A DNA stretch of 64,000 bases from a bacterium (GTDB lineage Bacteria; Spirochaetota; Leptospiria; Leptospirales; Leptonemataceae). Of this stretch, positions 43,714 through 52,682 are shown piece by piece. The notes under the pieces were generated by a model. That model searched no databases and was not told where the DNA came from. It saw only the letters and a program-made list of their open reading frames with translations. A program made the position numbers and the translations under genes. Every line of letters starts with the position of its first letter. The stretch's first letter is position 1. The stretch lies in assembly GCA_024742665.1 (NCBI GenBank), contig JANSYA010000011.1:1-64000 (forward strand), read 5' to 3'.

Positions 43714-44331
43714 ATGAAACGTCCCCTCGTGCTCCAGGGCGATCTGAACGAAGAGATCGCCGCCGAATTCGCTTCCCAGGCGGATCTGTCGGTGGACTGC
43801 GAGATGATGGGCCTGAATCCCTGGCGCGACCGCCTGTGCGTCGTGCAGATTATGGCCGAACGCGGCTCCGTGGCTCTGGTCCAGGTTGACGAAAGCGCGG
43901 GAGCGCCGCGCATCAAAGAGCTCTTCGAAAACACCGCCATCAATAAGATCTTTCACTTCGCGCGGATGGACATCCTGTATCTTCAGAAGCGCTTAAATAT
44001 CGACGTGCAGAATATCTTCTGCACGAAGATCGCGTCGCGCCTGGCCCGCACCTATACCGACCGCCACGGACTCAAAGAAGTGATTCGCGAACTCACCGGC
44101 GAAGTCATCGATAAAACCAATCAGTCCTCGGACTGGGGCCGCGCGGAACTCACTCCCGATCAGATCTATTACGCCGCCGACGATGTGCGCTATCTGTTCG
44201 AACTCAAACGCAAGCTCTCGGAAATTCTCGTGCGCGAAGAACGCATGGATCTCGCCGAACGCTGTTTCGATTTTCTACGCACACGCCGCGACCTGGATCT
44301 GGGCGGCTTCGGTTTGATCTTCGAACACTGA
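43714..44331 (+). CDS. rnd: Ribonuclease D (exonuclease domain only)
   Basis: 205 residues. The DEDDy 3'-5' exonuclease motifs are visible: DCEMMGLNPWRDRLCVVQI (Exo I), FHFARMDILYL (Exo II) and YAADDVRYL (Exo III with Tyr and Asp). It lacks the HRDC domains of long RNase D forms, as in many short bacterial versions. It trims 3' ends of structured RNA such as tRNA. ATG 43714 follows the carboxypeptidase stop by five bases. Confidence 0.85.
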   Translation: MKRPLVLQGDLNEEIAAEFASQADLSVDCEMMGLNPWRDRLCVVQIMAERGSVALVQVDESAGAPRIKELFENTAINKIFHFARMDILYLQKRLNIDVQNIFCTKIASRLARTYTDRHGLKEVIRELTGEVIDKTNQSSDWGRAELTPDQIYYAADDVRYLFELKRKLSEILVREERMDLAERCFDFLRTRRDLDLGGFGLIFEH

Positions 44332-44338
44332 TCCGGCG

Positions 44339-44791
44339 TCAGAACACAAACCAGATCGCCGGCCAGGCGCCGCTGAACAGAATCAAGAATCCGCCGACTT
44401 CGCCGGCAATCAGCAGCCACATCCCGCCGTGGATTAAGAATCCCGGGATCGGCCGGCCCCCCAGAACGTACGGCGGGCGCAGCTGATTGTCCGTGTCTTT
44501 CGACACCGCGTGAATCAAATAGGTCAGAATCGCAAACGCAAAAAAGACATTCAGCCCCAGCACTCCGATCAAATTCCAGACTTCGTCGTGGATACTCAAC
44601 TCCGCGAATTTCCAGACGACGATTCCCGCGAAGCCGTACATCAGCGACGCGCGGTGCAAGATGTCGACGTATTCGTGCGCTCGTGCTTCGCTCGAAGCGA
44701 CAATGGCCAGGTACTTCCAGACGCCGCTCAGCAGTCCGATCAAAAAGAAGATTCCCGCACCCGAAAGCGCGATCTGTTCCGATAAAAGCAT
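44339..44791 (-). CDS. Four-pass membrane protein, unknown function
   Basis: 150 residues with about four hydrophobic segments (8-30, 55-72, 75-97, 115-140) and few polar loops. No family recognised. It starts 42 bases after the SPFH gene on the minus strand and may be co-expressed with it. Confidence 0.65.
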   Translation of the reverse strand: MLLSEQIALSGAGIFFLIGLLSGVWKYLAIVASSEARAHEYVDILHRASLMYGFAGIVVWKFAELSIHDEVWNLIGVLGLNVFFAFAILTYLIHAVSKDTDNQLRPPYVLGGRPIPGFLIHGGMWLLIAGEVGGFLILFSGAWPAIWFVF

Positions 44792-44833
44792 AGTCTGGAT
44801 TCCCGCGGCGTCGAGGCCTGTCTTGAATTTATT

Positions 44834-46060
44834 TCAGTGCGAATACGGTTCTTGCTTTTTCGCGATGACGCCGCTCAGATGCTCCAGCAGCGAGCCGCCG
44901 CCCATCAGGGAAACGTTGCCGATCTTTTCCGAGATGCGTTCCAGGTACTCCAGCTCTTTCAGACGATAGAGTACCGGGTTGTCGTCCATCAGCTTCGCCG
45001 TATTCAAGAGGCTGCGGGTCGATGCGGTCTCTTCGCGCCGCATAATCAAATTCGCCTGGGCTTTCTTCTCGGCGACGAGCACCAGATTCAAGATCTCTTT
45101 GATCTCCCCGGGCAGAATCACGTCTTTTACCCCCGCCGCGATAAACTCCAGACCCAGGCCCGCGCCCTGTTCTTTCAGCCGTTTCAGGACGAACTGGTTG
45201 ATCTCTTCTTTTTTCTGTAAGAGTTCGTCGAGCTTGAGCGTGCCGACGTACTCCCGCAAAATCAGCTGCAAAATAATATAGAGCTGCTCGCCGTACGATC
45301 GAATCCCCGTAACGGCCTTGACCGGATCAACGATCTTGTACTGGCAGACGAAGTTTACGCGCAACGTTATGCGATCCTCGGTCATGATTTCCTGGCCGGT
45401 CATGTCGACCTGCAGCTGGCGCAGATCGACCTTCTCGACTTTCACCTGCACCGGCCCCCGCCAGAAATCGTAGGCTCCCGGCTTTAGCGTACGCTGCAGC
45501 ACTCCGTCGAAGTACAACAGCCCCGCTTCGTGGGCCTCGATCTGGTAGCGCTGCACGCTGGGAGCCAGGGCGGCATTCCCCAGCCAGGCGGCATCGATGG
45601 TGGGGCTGGTCGGAGCGCTTTGCGTATCGTCTTGATTGCCCGTCGCCGTTTGCGCCTCACCTGAACTGCGCGTCGCCGCCCCGGACCTTGCTCCGGCGGC
45701 ACGTCGGCGAATCGGAATTTCCGGCTCGCGAATATCGAAACGCAAGAATTTACGCGGCAGCACTCCGCGAAAGAAGGCGTGGCGACCCGCCAGGAGCAGG
45801 CCTACAAGCTTGCCTTCGCTGAAGTGCAGCACCAGCTCGTGCTCGGCGATATCCAGAACCTCAAGATCCGCGGCGAGTTTTTCGTCGGCCAGGAAAATGT
45901 CGAGCGGTTGCTGCGGACGAAAGGCCGGACGCATGTCAACGACCTCGACGGTATAGCCGCCGACGGGCAGCACGAAATGCGACCCCGCCCCGAGCATGCG
46001 AACGAAGTCTCCGTTGCGAAATAACAGCCCGCGCTCAAATTTTCGAATGTTTACCATCAT
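44834..46060 (-). CDS. SPFH/band-7 (slipin-like) protein
   Basis: About 408 residues. An N-terminal domain (about 1-140) with VVDMRP and FLRFDIREPEI is followed by an SPFH domain (about 165-330): EAGLLYFDGVLQRTLKPG, VDLRQLQVDMTGQEIMTEDRITLRVNF, LREYVGTLKLDELL and GLEFIAAGVKDVILPGEI. A C-terminal coiled-coil-prone segment ends the chain. There is no strong membrane helix, which is unusual for slipins. Start: ATG 46060, with GGCAGGA upstream; the frame is open to 46102. SPFH proteins scaffold membrane microdomains. Confidence 0.8.
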   Translation of the reverse strand: MMVNIRKFERGLLFRNGDFVRMLGAGSHFVLPVGGYTVEVVDMRPAFRPQQPLDIFLADEKLAADLEVLDIAEHELVLHFSEGKLVGLLLAGRHAFFRGVLPRKFLRFDIREPEIPIRRRAAGARSGAATRSSGEAQTATGNQDDTQSAPTSPTIDAAWLGNAALAPSVQRYQIEAHEAGLLYFDGVLQRTLKPGAYDFWRGPVQVKVEKVDLRQLQVDMTGQEIMTEDRITLRVNFVCQYKIVDPVKAVTGIRSYGEQLYIILQLILREYVGTLKLDELLQKKEEINQFVLKRLKEQGAGLGLEFIAAGVKDVILPGEIKEILNLVLVAEKKAQANLIMRREETASTRSLLNTAKLMDDNPVLYRLKELEYLERISEKIGNVSLMGGGSLLEHLSGVIAKKQEPYSH

Positions 46061-46271
46061 TTTCGTCCTGCCTGCGGCGATGATTCGAAACGCCGCGCGC
46101 ATCCTTAATGCTCCAGGCCTCTATAGCCTGTCAAACAATTGCCCGGGATGGCGGGGTACGCGAATGATTTTGAAATTTTTCGGTCGACGAACAAAAAAAC
46201 CCGTAAAAAACTGAGGAATCCCCGACTTTGCGGTTGGACTCGCGCCTCCGCCGTCGTCTCATTACGCATCT

Positions 46272-47159
46272 ATGATTCGCACAAATCAATTTGTCGCCAC
46301 TCTTACTCCAGGTCTGCGGTCACCGGGTCGCCTGGCGGCCGTCGCCCTGATCTGCTGTCTTTCGCCAGTCTTTACAAATTGCAGCGCCTATCAAATCAAG
46401 AGTCAGCCGGAGAATCCGGTGGTTCTGGAAACGAACGGCGTAAATTGCCGGGTCGTAAAAGATAAAACCCTGTATTCACTCCTGTTTGGCGCCGTTCCCC
46501 TGAATCCGGTCGAAGAGGAAGAGCTCTTCCCCGAAAAAGGCGTCACATACAGAGTGACCGATGAAGTCACGATTCTCGATACTCTGATTGCGGCGCTGGG
46601 CGGCTGGGCGATCTCGTTAAATTCGCGCACGATCACCGTCGAAGCCTGCGAAGAAAACGTGCGCGTCGCAAATCCGGAAACGGAACGCAAAGAACTGGAT
46701 CGCATCCTGGCCAGCATCGCCCAGAACTCCCGGGCTCCGATCGTTCTATTGAAAGACGGGCGCAATTATCAGGGGCGCATCGTCGAGTTCAGCGAAACCG
46801 AAGTTGCGATCGAAACCACCGTACGCCCCGATCCGAACAGCAAATTGGATTCACCCGAGGATTCTACAGACGGGAGTGAAGACTCCCCGGATGCCGGGAT
46901 CGAGCAGGATCCCGATGAACCGATTGCCTACGTCGACGTCGTCGAGCTGAAGAACGGACAGCTCAAGACGGGGAAGGTCATCTCGCAGAATCGCGAGCGC
47001 ATTGTGCTCCAGACCGCATCCGGCTCCGATGAATACCTGAAGCGGGATATTCAGCGCGTCCGCTATCGCGTGCCGGAATCGGAGCTGGAGCCTGAGCCGG
47101 AAATAGAAATCGTCCGCATCCCGCGCGATGATATTCGCAAGATCGTTCTGGTGCCCTGA
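46272..47159 (+). CDS. Lipoprotein with duplicated LKxG modules
   Basis: 295 residues with a signal ending at FTNC, a typical relaxed spirochaetal lipobox. A short beta region (YRVTDEVTILDTLIAALGGWAISLNSRTITVEAC) is followed by two modules of similar pattern: LLKDGRNYQGRIVEFSETEVAIET and VELKNGQLKTGKVISQNRERIVLQT. They are joined by an Asp/Glu/Ser-rich linker. Such small beta modules occur in several leptospiral lipoproteins. Function unknown. Confidence 0.7.
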   Translation: MIRTNQFVATLTPGLRSPGRLAAVALICCLSPVFTNCSAYQIKSQPENPVVLETNGVNCRVVKDKTLYSLLFGAVPLNPVEEEELFPEKGVTYRVTDEVTILDTLIAALGGWAISLNSRTITVEACEENVRVANPETERKELDRILASIAQNSRAPIVLLKDGRNYQGRIVEFSETEVAIETTVRPDPNSKLDSPEDSTDGSEDSPDAGIEQDPDEPIAYVDVVELKNGQLKTGKVISQNRERIVLQTASGSDEYLKRDIQRVRYRVPESELEPEPEIEIVRIPRDDIRKIVLVP

Positions 47160-47241
47160 GTCCTGGCGTTGCAAGCGCGACGCCTGCTCTGGAATCGACA
47201 GGCGGTCGAGCCGCCATCTCCCTCTAAATCCCCGTCTGATT

Positions 47242-47280
47242 TTCGACACGTCCACGAATTGGCTGTCGGAAATTCGACAC
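47242..47280. promoter_or_regulatory. Direct repeats TTCGACAC, possible activator site
   Basis: TTCGACAC occurs at 47242-47249 and 47273-47280, 31 bp apart (three DNA turns), and the second lies in GTCGGAAATTCGAC, a near-palindrome. The repeats are 114-152 bp upstream of the sigma-54 promoter at 47394, the usual place for an enhancer. They share GACAC with the dyad at 24340-24397. Function is inferred. This is the main content of the 305-bp gap between 47159 and 47466. Confidence 0.4.
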
Positions 47281-47393
47281 CGGCGCCGAATCGCCGGCCG
47301 GCCAGGGGAGCTTTCGCACTCATGTCACGCCGGTTTCGCCCTGAAACGGCCTCTGGCAGGCAAACCCGATTTTTTCAACGCGAGGCAGCGGCC

Positions 47394-47409
47394 TGGCATC
47401 GCTCTTGCA
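47394..47409 (+). promoter_or_regulatory. Sigma-54 promoter of the secreted hydrolase
   Basis: TGGCATCGCTCTTGCA fits the -24/-12 consensus at all key bases, with exact GG-N10-GC spacing. Transcription should start near 47420, leaving a 46-base leader that contains AGAGGA before the ATG at 47466. Confidence 0.7.
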
Positions 47410-47465
47410 ATCCTCTGATCACACAAACAGGGCCCCACGCCCGCTCAATCAAGAGGATCAAGCAA

Positions 47466-48374
47466 ATGCGAAAAACTTTCACCTATCTACTCGGCGCGCT
47501 GGTCGCGCTATCGGCTCTCGGCGCGGGCAGCGCCCTTTCCGCCGGCCCCCACACGACGATCTACGTGCACGGAATGAAATTCAAAGACTACAGCTACTGC
47601 CAGGGCAAAAGCTCCTGTTCCGGCGCCTGGGATCAGCAGCGCTATTCGTCGGTCGTGCATACCGGCTGGGACGGCCGCCTGGATCCCGGCGTCATGGCGC
47701 CCCGCCGTGGTTCCTACCAACTGCTACAAAATCTAAACAAATATTGTCGCCGCGATCAGGGCAAGTCCTGCGAAATCGTTTGCGGCTCGATGGGCTGCTA
47801 CACCGTCAGTCTGACCGTCGCGAAGTACAACAGCGGCAGCCGCTACAATATCACCCACGTCATCTCGCTGGCGGCCGCCGACGGCGGATCTGAAATCGGC
47901 AACATCGCCGAAGGCCTGGTCGGCGCGATCGCCAGTATGTTCGGCCTTTCGTCGACGAGTCTGAAGCGCGCCATCACCCGCTCCGATTTTACGATTACTC
48001 GCGCCGCAATGCCTTCGCGCGCCCGGGCCGCCTTCGATCACAACCGCAACAACGGCGTGCAGTTTTATCATAAGGCGAGCTACGTGCCGGTGGTCGGCCT
48101 GCACATCAAAGGCCGGGACGACCTGGTCGTGGGCTATAGCTCCGCCTGCGCCTATCGCGGAATTTACAAATTCGAGAAGTGCGGCGGCGAACGCGTTAAA
48201 ATCAAAAGCTGCCCGCCGTGGCCCTTTGGAAAAAAATGCCGCCGCAGTCAGTATCAGACGATCGCCCCCTGGACGGGCCACCACGCTTCGTCGAGCGTTT
48301 CGCGCAGCGGTCTGAAAGGCCACGTTCACGGCTGGTTCTCGAAGAAAGGCCGCGCCTATCACTACTACCGTTAA
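47466..48374 (+). CDS. Secreted alpha/beta-hydrolase-like (lipase-type) protein
   Basis: 302 residues with a classical signal peptide (MRKTFTYLLGALVALSALGAG, cleavage near ALSAG). TTIYVHGMKF resembles the strand and oxyanion turn of lipases. IVCGSMGCYTVSLT gives a variant nucleophile elbow (CGSMG instead of GxSxG). HVISLAAADGG and a late GHH or HVHGW can supply Asp and His. Ten or so cysteines suggest disulfides. The start is set by AGAGGA nine bases upstream; the frame is open to 47169. A sigma-54 promoter precedes and an intrinsic terminator follows it. Confidence 0.65.
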   Translation: MRKTFTYLLGALVALSALGAGSALSAGPHTTIYVHGMKFKDYSYCQGKSSCSGAWDQQRYSSVVHTGWDGRLDPGVMAPRRGSYQLLQNLNKYCRRDQGKSCEIVCGSMGCYTVSLTVAKYNSGSRYNITHVISLAAADGGSEIGNIAEGLVGAIASMFGLSSTSLKRAITRSDFTITRAAMPSRARAAFDHNRNNGVQFYHKASYVPVVGLHIKGRDDLVVGYSSACAYRGIYKFEKCGGERVKIKSCPPWPFGKKCRRSQYQTIAPWTGHHASSSVSRSGLKGHVHGWFSKKGRAYHYYR

Positions 48375-48419
48375 GTTACGATAATTCTCTCTGTGAAACT
48401 CTCTCTGTAGTCATGAACC

Positions 48420-48473
48420 GCCGGCCGAAGTCGCCAGGTCCAACCGGGGCCAGGTTTTCGGCCGGCTTTTTTT
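48420..48473 (+). terminator. Intrinsic terminator after the hydrolase
   Basis: GCCGGCCGAA (48420-48429) pairs perfectly with TTCGGCCGGC (48457-48466) and is followed by seven T residues (48467-48473). The 27-nt loop is long. The structure lies between the hydrolase and the 48506 gene, so the latter is reached by read-through or its own promoter. Confidence 0.8.
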
Positions 48474-48505
48474 GAATCGCAATTATTGAATTTCGGGAGC
48501 CCCGT

Positions 48506-49900
48506 ATGAGCCCACGCAAATCTTCACGCGAAATCTCACACAGATCATTCGGCCTATTATCCTGGCGCGCCGCGGTCATCGCCGCGCTGTTGATCGCCGG
48601 CGTTTTCACCGTCTATCAGCTGACGTCCGGCAGCGCTGCTGGAAGCGCGGCCCGGACCGACCCGCACGAGTTGGATCTGGCGGCGCAAGATCCAACCCTG
48701 GCCCGCACCCACTTCGCCAGCGCTTCGGAAAATCCGGGCGATCCCGAAGGTCTGCACTCCGTCGATTTTGAAGAGCTGCTCGAAGACTATCAGCGCTGGG
48801 CGCAGTACCCGCCCAATTCCCGACCGCTGCGCCGCGAACACGTCGACGTGCTGGAACACCACTGGGTTAATATTCCCGCGCGTACCATGACGATCACCAA
48901 CGATCAGGGCGAAGTCATAAACACCGGCATTGAGTGTCGACTGCAGCCGGCGCGTCATTCGATCACCGAAAAGGAAAGCCAGCAGATCGTCCTGTACTGT
49001 CAGAACGCCGGCCAGGAAACTATGAGCGCTTTAAGGATTCGCTCGCATAGCCTGACGCGCTCCGCCGCCGACCAGCAGACAGCGGTCGCCGCCGAGAAAT
49101 TAACGGTCAACGACGCGGGCAAGCAGGGGGACGAACGAGCCGCCGATCAGATCTACACTTTTCAATTCACGCCGGACCGCAACGACTGGGGCGATATCTA
49201 TCTGGAGACTGCATTCGAAATCGCCGGTCGCCCCGGCGGCGAAGTCCATACGATGCGCACGCACTTCTATTCTTCACCGACCGCCCCCGCGAAATTCACC
49301 GGTAATTTTCGCGAAGGCGTACGCGACGGCTCGCTGATCGTCGCAGCGGAAGTTCTGGTCGAAGACGCGGGGCGTTTTACGATCGAAGCAAATCTATTTG
49401 CAGAACCTGAAACCGAAGCGAATCAAATCGCGCAACCCGAGACCCGGGCGAATCTAATCGCGGAGTCTGCGACAGAAGCGCAGGGTATCGTCGCGACGGC
49501 CGCCCTGCGCGTCGAACGCGATGAAGTTCCCGTGGCTTATGCGCGAGCCGACGCGCGCCTGCGGCGTGGATTGCAGTGGGTCGAGTTGGAATTCTTTGGC
49601 AAAGTCCTGCACGACGCGAATCAGCCCGGGCCCTATGTCCTGCGCGGCCTGCGGGGCGTTCAAAATACGGGGCCGATCGATCCGGCGCGCCTGGACGGCA
49701 CGCCGGAAGAAGTCGAAGCCTATCTGGCGACGATCCATCAGGATCGCCCCGCGCGCAAACAGCTGCCCTATTATACGAGCGGATACCTGACGCGGCCGTA
49801 CGATCTGAGTGAATTTTCGCGCACCGAGTACGACAGCCCGGCGAAACGCGAACGCATCGCGACGATTCAGGAGTTGATGGCGCAAAAAGAGTCGCGCTAA
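48506..49900 (+). CDS. Anchored envelope protein next to the secreted hydrolase
   Basis: 464 residues with a basic N-terminus and one hydrophobic segment (about 22-40), so probably a single-pass or secreted protein. The rest has beta-rich parts (ARTMTITNDQGEV, IYTFQFTPDRNDWGDIYLET, LRRGLQWVELEFFGKVLHD) and a helical, charged C-terminus. There is a short degenerate repeat rich in EPETEAN-type residues near 290-320. No family recognised. Its place behind a lipase-like gene suggests an accessory or chaperone role, without direct evidence. Confidence 0.55.
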   Translation: MSPRKSSREISHRSFGLLSWRAAVIAALLIAGVFTVYQLTSGSAAGSAARTDPHELDLAAQDPTLARTHFASASENPGDPEGLHSVDFEELLEDYQRWAQYPPNSRPLRREHVDVLEHHWVNIPARTMTITNDQGEVINTGIECRLQPARHSITEKESQQIVLYCQNAGQETMSALRIRSHSLTRSAADQQTAVAAEKLTVNDAGKQGDERAADQIYTFQFTPDRNDWGDIYLETAFEIAGRPGGEVHTMRTHFYSSPTAPAKFTGNFREGVRDGSLIVAAEVLVEDAGRFTIEANLFAEPETEANQIAQPETRANLIAESATEAQGIVATAALRVERDEVPVAYARADARLRRGLQWVELEFFGKVLHDANQPGPYVLRGLRGVQNTGPIDPARLDGTPEEVEAYLATIHQDRPARKQLPYYTSGYLTRPYDLSEFSRTEYDSPAKRERIATIQELMAQKESR

Positions 49901-49942
49901 TTGCAGCTACTTCGCTTCGCCGTGACAAGCACTTCGCGTTGC

Positions 49943-51469
49943 TCACGTAATTTTGAGCACGTGCTGTAGAGCCCGCCGCCATTCTTTGACTTTGCGGGCG
50001 CGGGTTTGCTCGTCGATCGCCGGTGTAAACACCGTGTACCCCGGCATCTTCGGCAGCTCGTCGATCGACTTCCAGAAACCCACCGCAAGCCCCGCGAAAT
50101 AGGCGGCGCCCGTCGCGGTCATATCAGCTTCGGGCGCGCGCTCGACCGTAACGCTGGCGAAATTCGCCAGGGTTTGCAGTAAGATATCCGATTGCGAAAC
50201 GCCGCCGTCGACTTTCACACTCTGCAGACGAATGCCCGTATCCTGCTGCATGCCGTCCAGAATCTCGTGCAATCGCAGCGCGATGCCTTCCAGCACCGCC
50301 CGCGCGACGTGTCGACGACTGGTCGCGAGCGACAGGCCCAGAATCGACGCCCGCGCTTTGGGATTATAGTACGGGAAACGAATGCCCGACGGCGTCGGAA
50401 AAAAGAATACGCCCTCGGTGTCTTCGGTCTGGGCCGCCAGTTCGTTTAAGACGGCCGGCGTATCGGAAAGCCCCAGGCCGTGACCGAGCCAGTCAACGAG
50501 AGTGCCGGCGGTCGCCACATATCCTTCGAGCATATACGTGGGCTGCCCGTCGAGACTCCAGGCGATCAGCGGCAACAAACCCCGCCGCGAAAGACGCGGC
50601 TTCGGCCCGACGGTCATATCGACAAAGGCGCCCGAGCCCTGGGAAATCTTCACGTCGCCCGGGGCGAAGCACTGCTGCCCGAAGAGCGCCGCCATCTGAT
50701 CGCCCGCTGAAGCGCGAATCGGGATTTTCGCGCCGCCGAAGAGCGCCGGATCCGTTACGCCGAAGTCGCCGTTGGTATCGCGCACGTCGGGAAACATCTC
50801 CAGCGGGATATCGAAGAGCTTGCCGATGACGTCGTTCCAGCGCAGCTGAAAGGGATTGAACATGCCCGTAGCGGCCGCGTTCCCGTAATCGCTTAGATGC
50901 TCTTTGCCTCCGGTTAGTTTATAGATAAACCAGGTATCGAGGGTGCCGAACAGAATTTCGCCGCGTTCGCAGCGCTGCTGAATCTCCGGATTCCGATCGA
51001 GAAACCACTTCAGACGGACCGTGGCGTGGTCGGTCGTAAAGCTCACCATCGCCGTCGTCATCAGCATCTTACTGCGAGTGATCGGGCCGAGGACCCGCGA
51101 AATCGCTTTGAGCGCGCGCCACCAGCGGTTGCGATTCATGGCGACGGCGACATCGCCCCCGCGCACGTCCGCCCAGCTAATAAAATTCGTAATGGGCCGG
51201 CCGGTCTCTTTCTCCCAGAGACAAAAGCTGCCGCGTTGATTCGTAATACCCATCGCGGCGATTTCTTCGGCGGGCCGATCTTCCAGAACGCCGCGCACGA
51301 CAGTGAGCAGAGCCTGCCACAAAACTTCGGGATCGTGTTCGACCGCCCCGGGCTCCGGTAAAATCGGCGGCGTCTTCGCGTAGTGCCGCGCGACGATTTC
51401 GCCGCCGTGATTAAAAAGCATGGCGCGAATACCGCTGGAACCGTTGTCGATAGCGAGTACGGATTTCAT
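49943..51469 (-). CDS. FGGY-family carbohydrate kinase, glycerol-kinase-like
   Basis: 508 residues with both FGGY lobes: SVLAIDNGSSGIRAMLFNH (phosphate 1), MGITNQRGSFCLWEKETG, GTLDTWFIYKLTGGKEHLSDY, ASAGDQMAALFGQ (catalytic Asp), QGSGAFVDM and KVDGGVSQSDILLQTLAN. The closest style is glycerol kinase. However, the canonical NQRE substrate motif reads NQRG, and W-Q-D-R is SWADVR. The substrate may be glycerol or another polyol or sugar. ATP-dependent, cytosolic. Confidence 0.8.
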   Translation of the reverse strand: MKSVLAIDNGSSGIRAMLFNHGGEIVARHYAKTPPILPEPGAVEHDPEVLWQALLTVVRGVLEDRPAEEIAAMGITNQRGSFCLWEKETGRPITNFISWADVRGGDVAVAMNRNRWWRALKAISRVLGPITRSKMLMTTAMVSFTTDHATVRLKWFLDRNPEIQQRCERGEILFGTLDTWFIYKLTGGKEHLSDYGNAAATGMFNPFQLRWNDVIGKLFDIPLEMFPDVRDTNGDFGVTDPALFGGAKIPIRASAGDQMAALFGQQCFAPGDVKISQGSGAFVDMTVGPKPRLSRRGLLPLIAWSLDGQPTYMLEGYVATAGTLVDWLGHGLGLSDTPAVLNELAAQTEDTEGVFFFPTPSGIRFPYYNPKARASILGLSLATSRRHVARAVLEGIALRLHEILDGMQQDTGIRLQSVKVDGGVSQSDILLQTLANFASVTVERAPEADMTATGAAYFAGLAVGFWKSIDELPKMPGYTVFTPAIDEQTRARKVKEWRRALQHVLKIT

Positions 51470-51528
51470 AGTTTATCCATGGCTTTTAGAAGAACTGACG
51501 AACACACCGCGGGTGAAGCGCGCACAGT

Positions 51529-52584
51529 TCAAAGCATACCGCCGGCGGCCATCTGCTCGATGTGGTCGACGAGGGTCGTGCGCACCGATCGGTAAGACAG
51601 TCCGAGATCTTGTTTACTGTAGCTATGATCGAGTTTATATTTCACGCCGATATTCCGGCTGACCTTGGTCCAGCTCATGCCGACGAAAGGACCGGCGATG
51701 TACATGAGAAAGTCCGGCAGGTTATTGCGAGGGAAAGGATAGCGATCGCCGATCGCTTCGCGTAGAATCTGCCCCATTTCTAAAATCGTCAGGGTTTCCG
51801 CGCAGGTAATATGACGCCCGCTCGCGCCCGGCTTGATCGCCGCGAGGATATGAGCACGAGCCACGTCGCGCACGTCGACGACGCCCATTAATAGATCCGG
51901 CACGCCGAAACGAAATTCACCGCCTGCCATGGATTTCATAAAGCCGACGCTGGTGCCGTCCGCGCGACGCGAAAGCGAAGGTCCCAGCACGAAAGCGGGA
52001 TTGATGATCACCAGATCCCAGCGCTGCTGGGCTTCGACGATCTTCCAGGCTTCTTTCTCGGCCAGAGTTTTGGAATAGGAATAGGGATCGTGGTCCAGGC
52101 TGCTGGAGGTATTCCAGTGGCTTTCGTTCATGCTGCGGTCGGGCACGTTCTTCGCATCGATATTATCGCCGATGATCGCGGCGACGCTGGAAGTCAAAAC
52201 GACGCGTTTGACCGAGTCCACGCGATTTACAGTTTCGAGCACGTTGCGCGTGCCCTGCAGAGCGGGATCGACCAGTTCTTTCTGCGCGTCTTTGATGCCG
52301 CTCACGAAAAAGGGCGAGGCCGTGTGCATGACCAGTCCGCAGCCCTGCATCGCCTCTTCGAAGCTGCCATCCACCAGCAGATCCGATTCGAAGAGCTGCA
52401 GCATGCCGGGATAGGCGGCGCCGAGTTCCAGCAGATGGCTGACCTTTTTGGCGTCGGCCGTGCTGCGAACCGTCGCGCGAACAGACAGACCCTCCGCGAG
52501 CAGTTCCCGCACCACCCAGGAGGCAATATAGCCGCCGCCGCCCGTCACGAGCACCGGGCTACTCCGATCGATTTGCACCGCCAT
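51529..52584 (-). CDS. NAD(P)-dependent epimerase/dihydroflavonol-reductase-like protein
   Basis: About 351 residues, extended short-chain dehydrogenase fold. The cofactor glycine motif is VTGGGGYIASWVV. RATVRS favours NADP. LTSSVAAIIG holds the catalytic Ser, and YSYSKTLAEKEAW holds the YxxxK pair. This is typical of the dihydroflavonol-4-reductase/cinnamoyl-CoA-reductase-like group in bacteria; the substrate is unknown. ATG 52584 gives the cofactor motif near residue 9. The longer frame to 52659 is less likely. Confidence 0.85.
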   Translation of the reverse strand: MAVQIDRSSPVLVTGGGGYIASWVVRELLAEGLSVRATVRSTADAKKVSHLLELGAAYPGMLQLFESDLLVDGSFEEAMQGCGLVMHTASPFFVSGIKDAQKELVDPALQGTRNVLETVNRVDSVKRVVLTSSVAAIIGDNIDAKNVPDRSMNESHWNTSSSLDHDPYSYSKTLAEKEAWKIVEAQQRWDLVIINPAFVLGPSLSRRADGTSVGFMKSMAGGEFRFGVPDLLMGVVDVRDVARAHILAAIKPGASGRHITCAETLTILEMGQILREAIGDRYPFPRNNLPDFLMYIAGPFVGMSWTKVSRNIGVKYKLDHSYSKQDLGLSYRSVRTTLVDHIEQMAAGGML

Positions 52585-52682
52585 ATGGCGATGGAGCCCC
52601 CCGGTCGCGTGTCGGTCAAGCGGTTCCGTCAACATACAGGAAAGGCTTGCAAGCCGCATGAGCGTGCGACGAAAATCGCATC

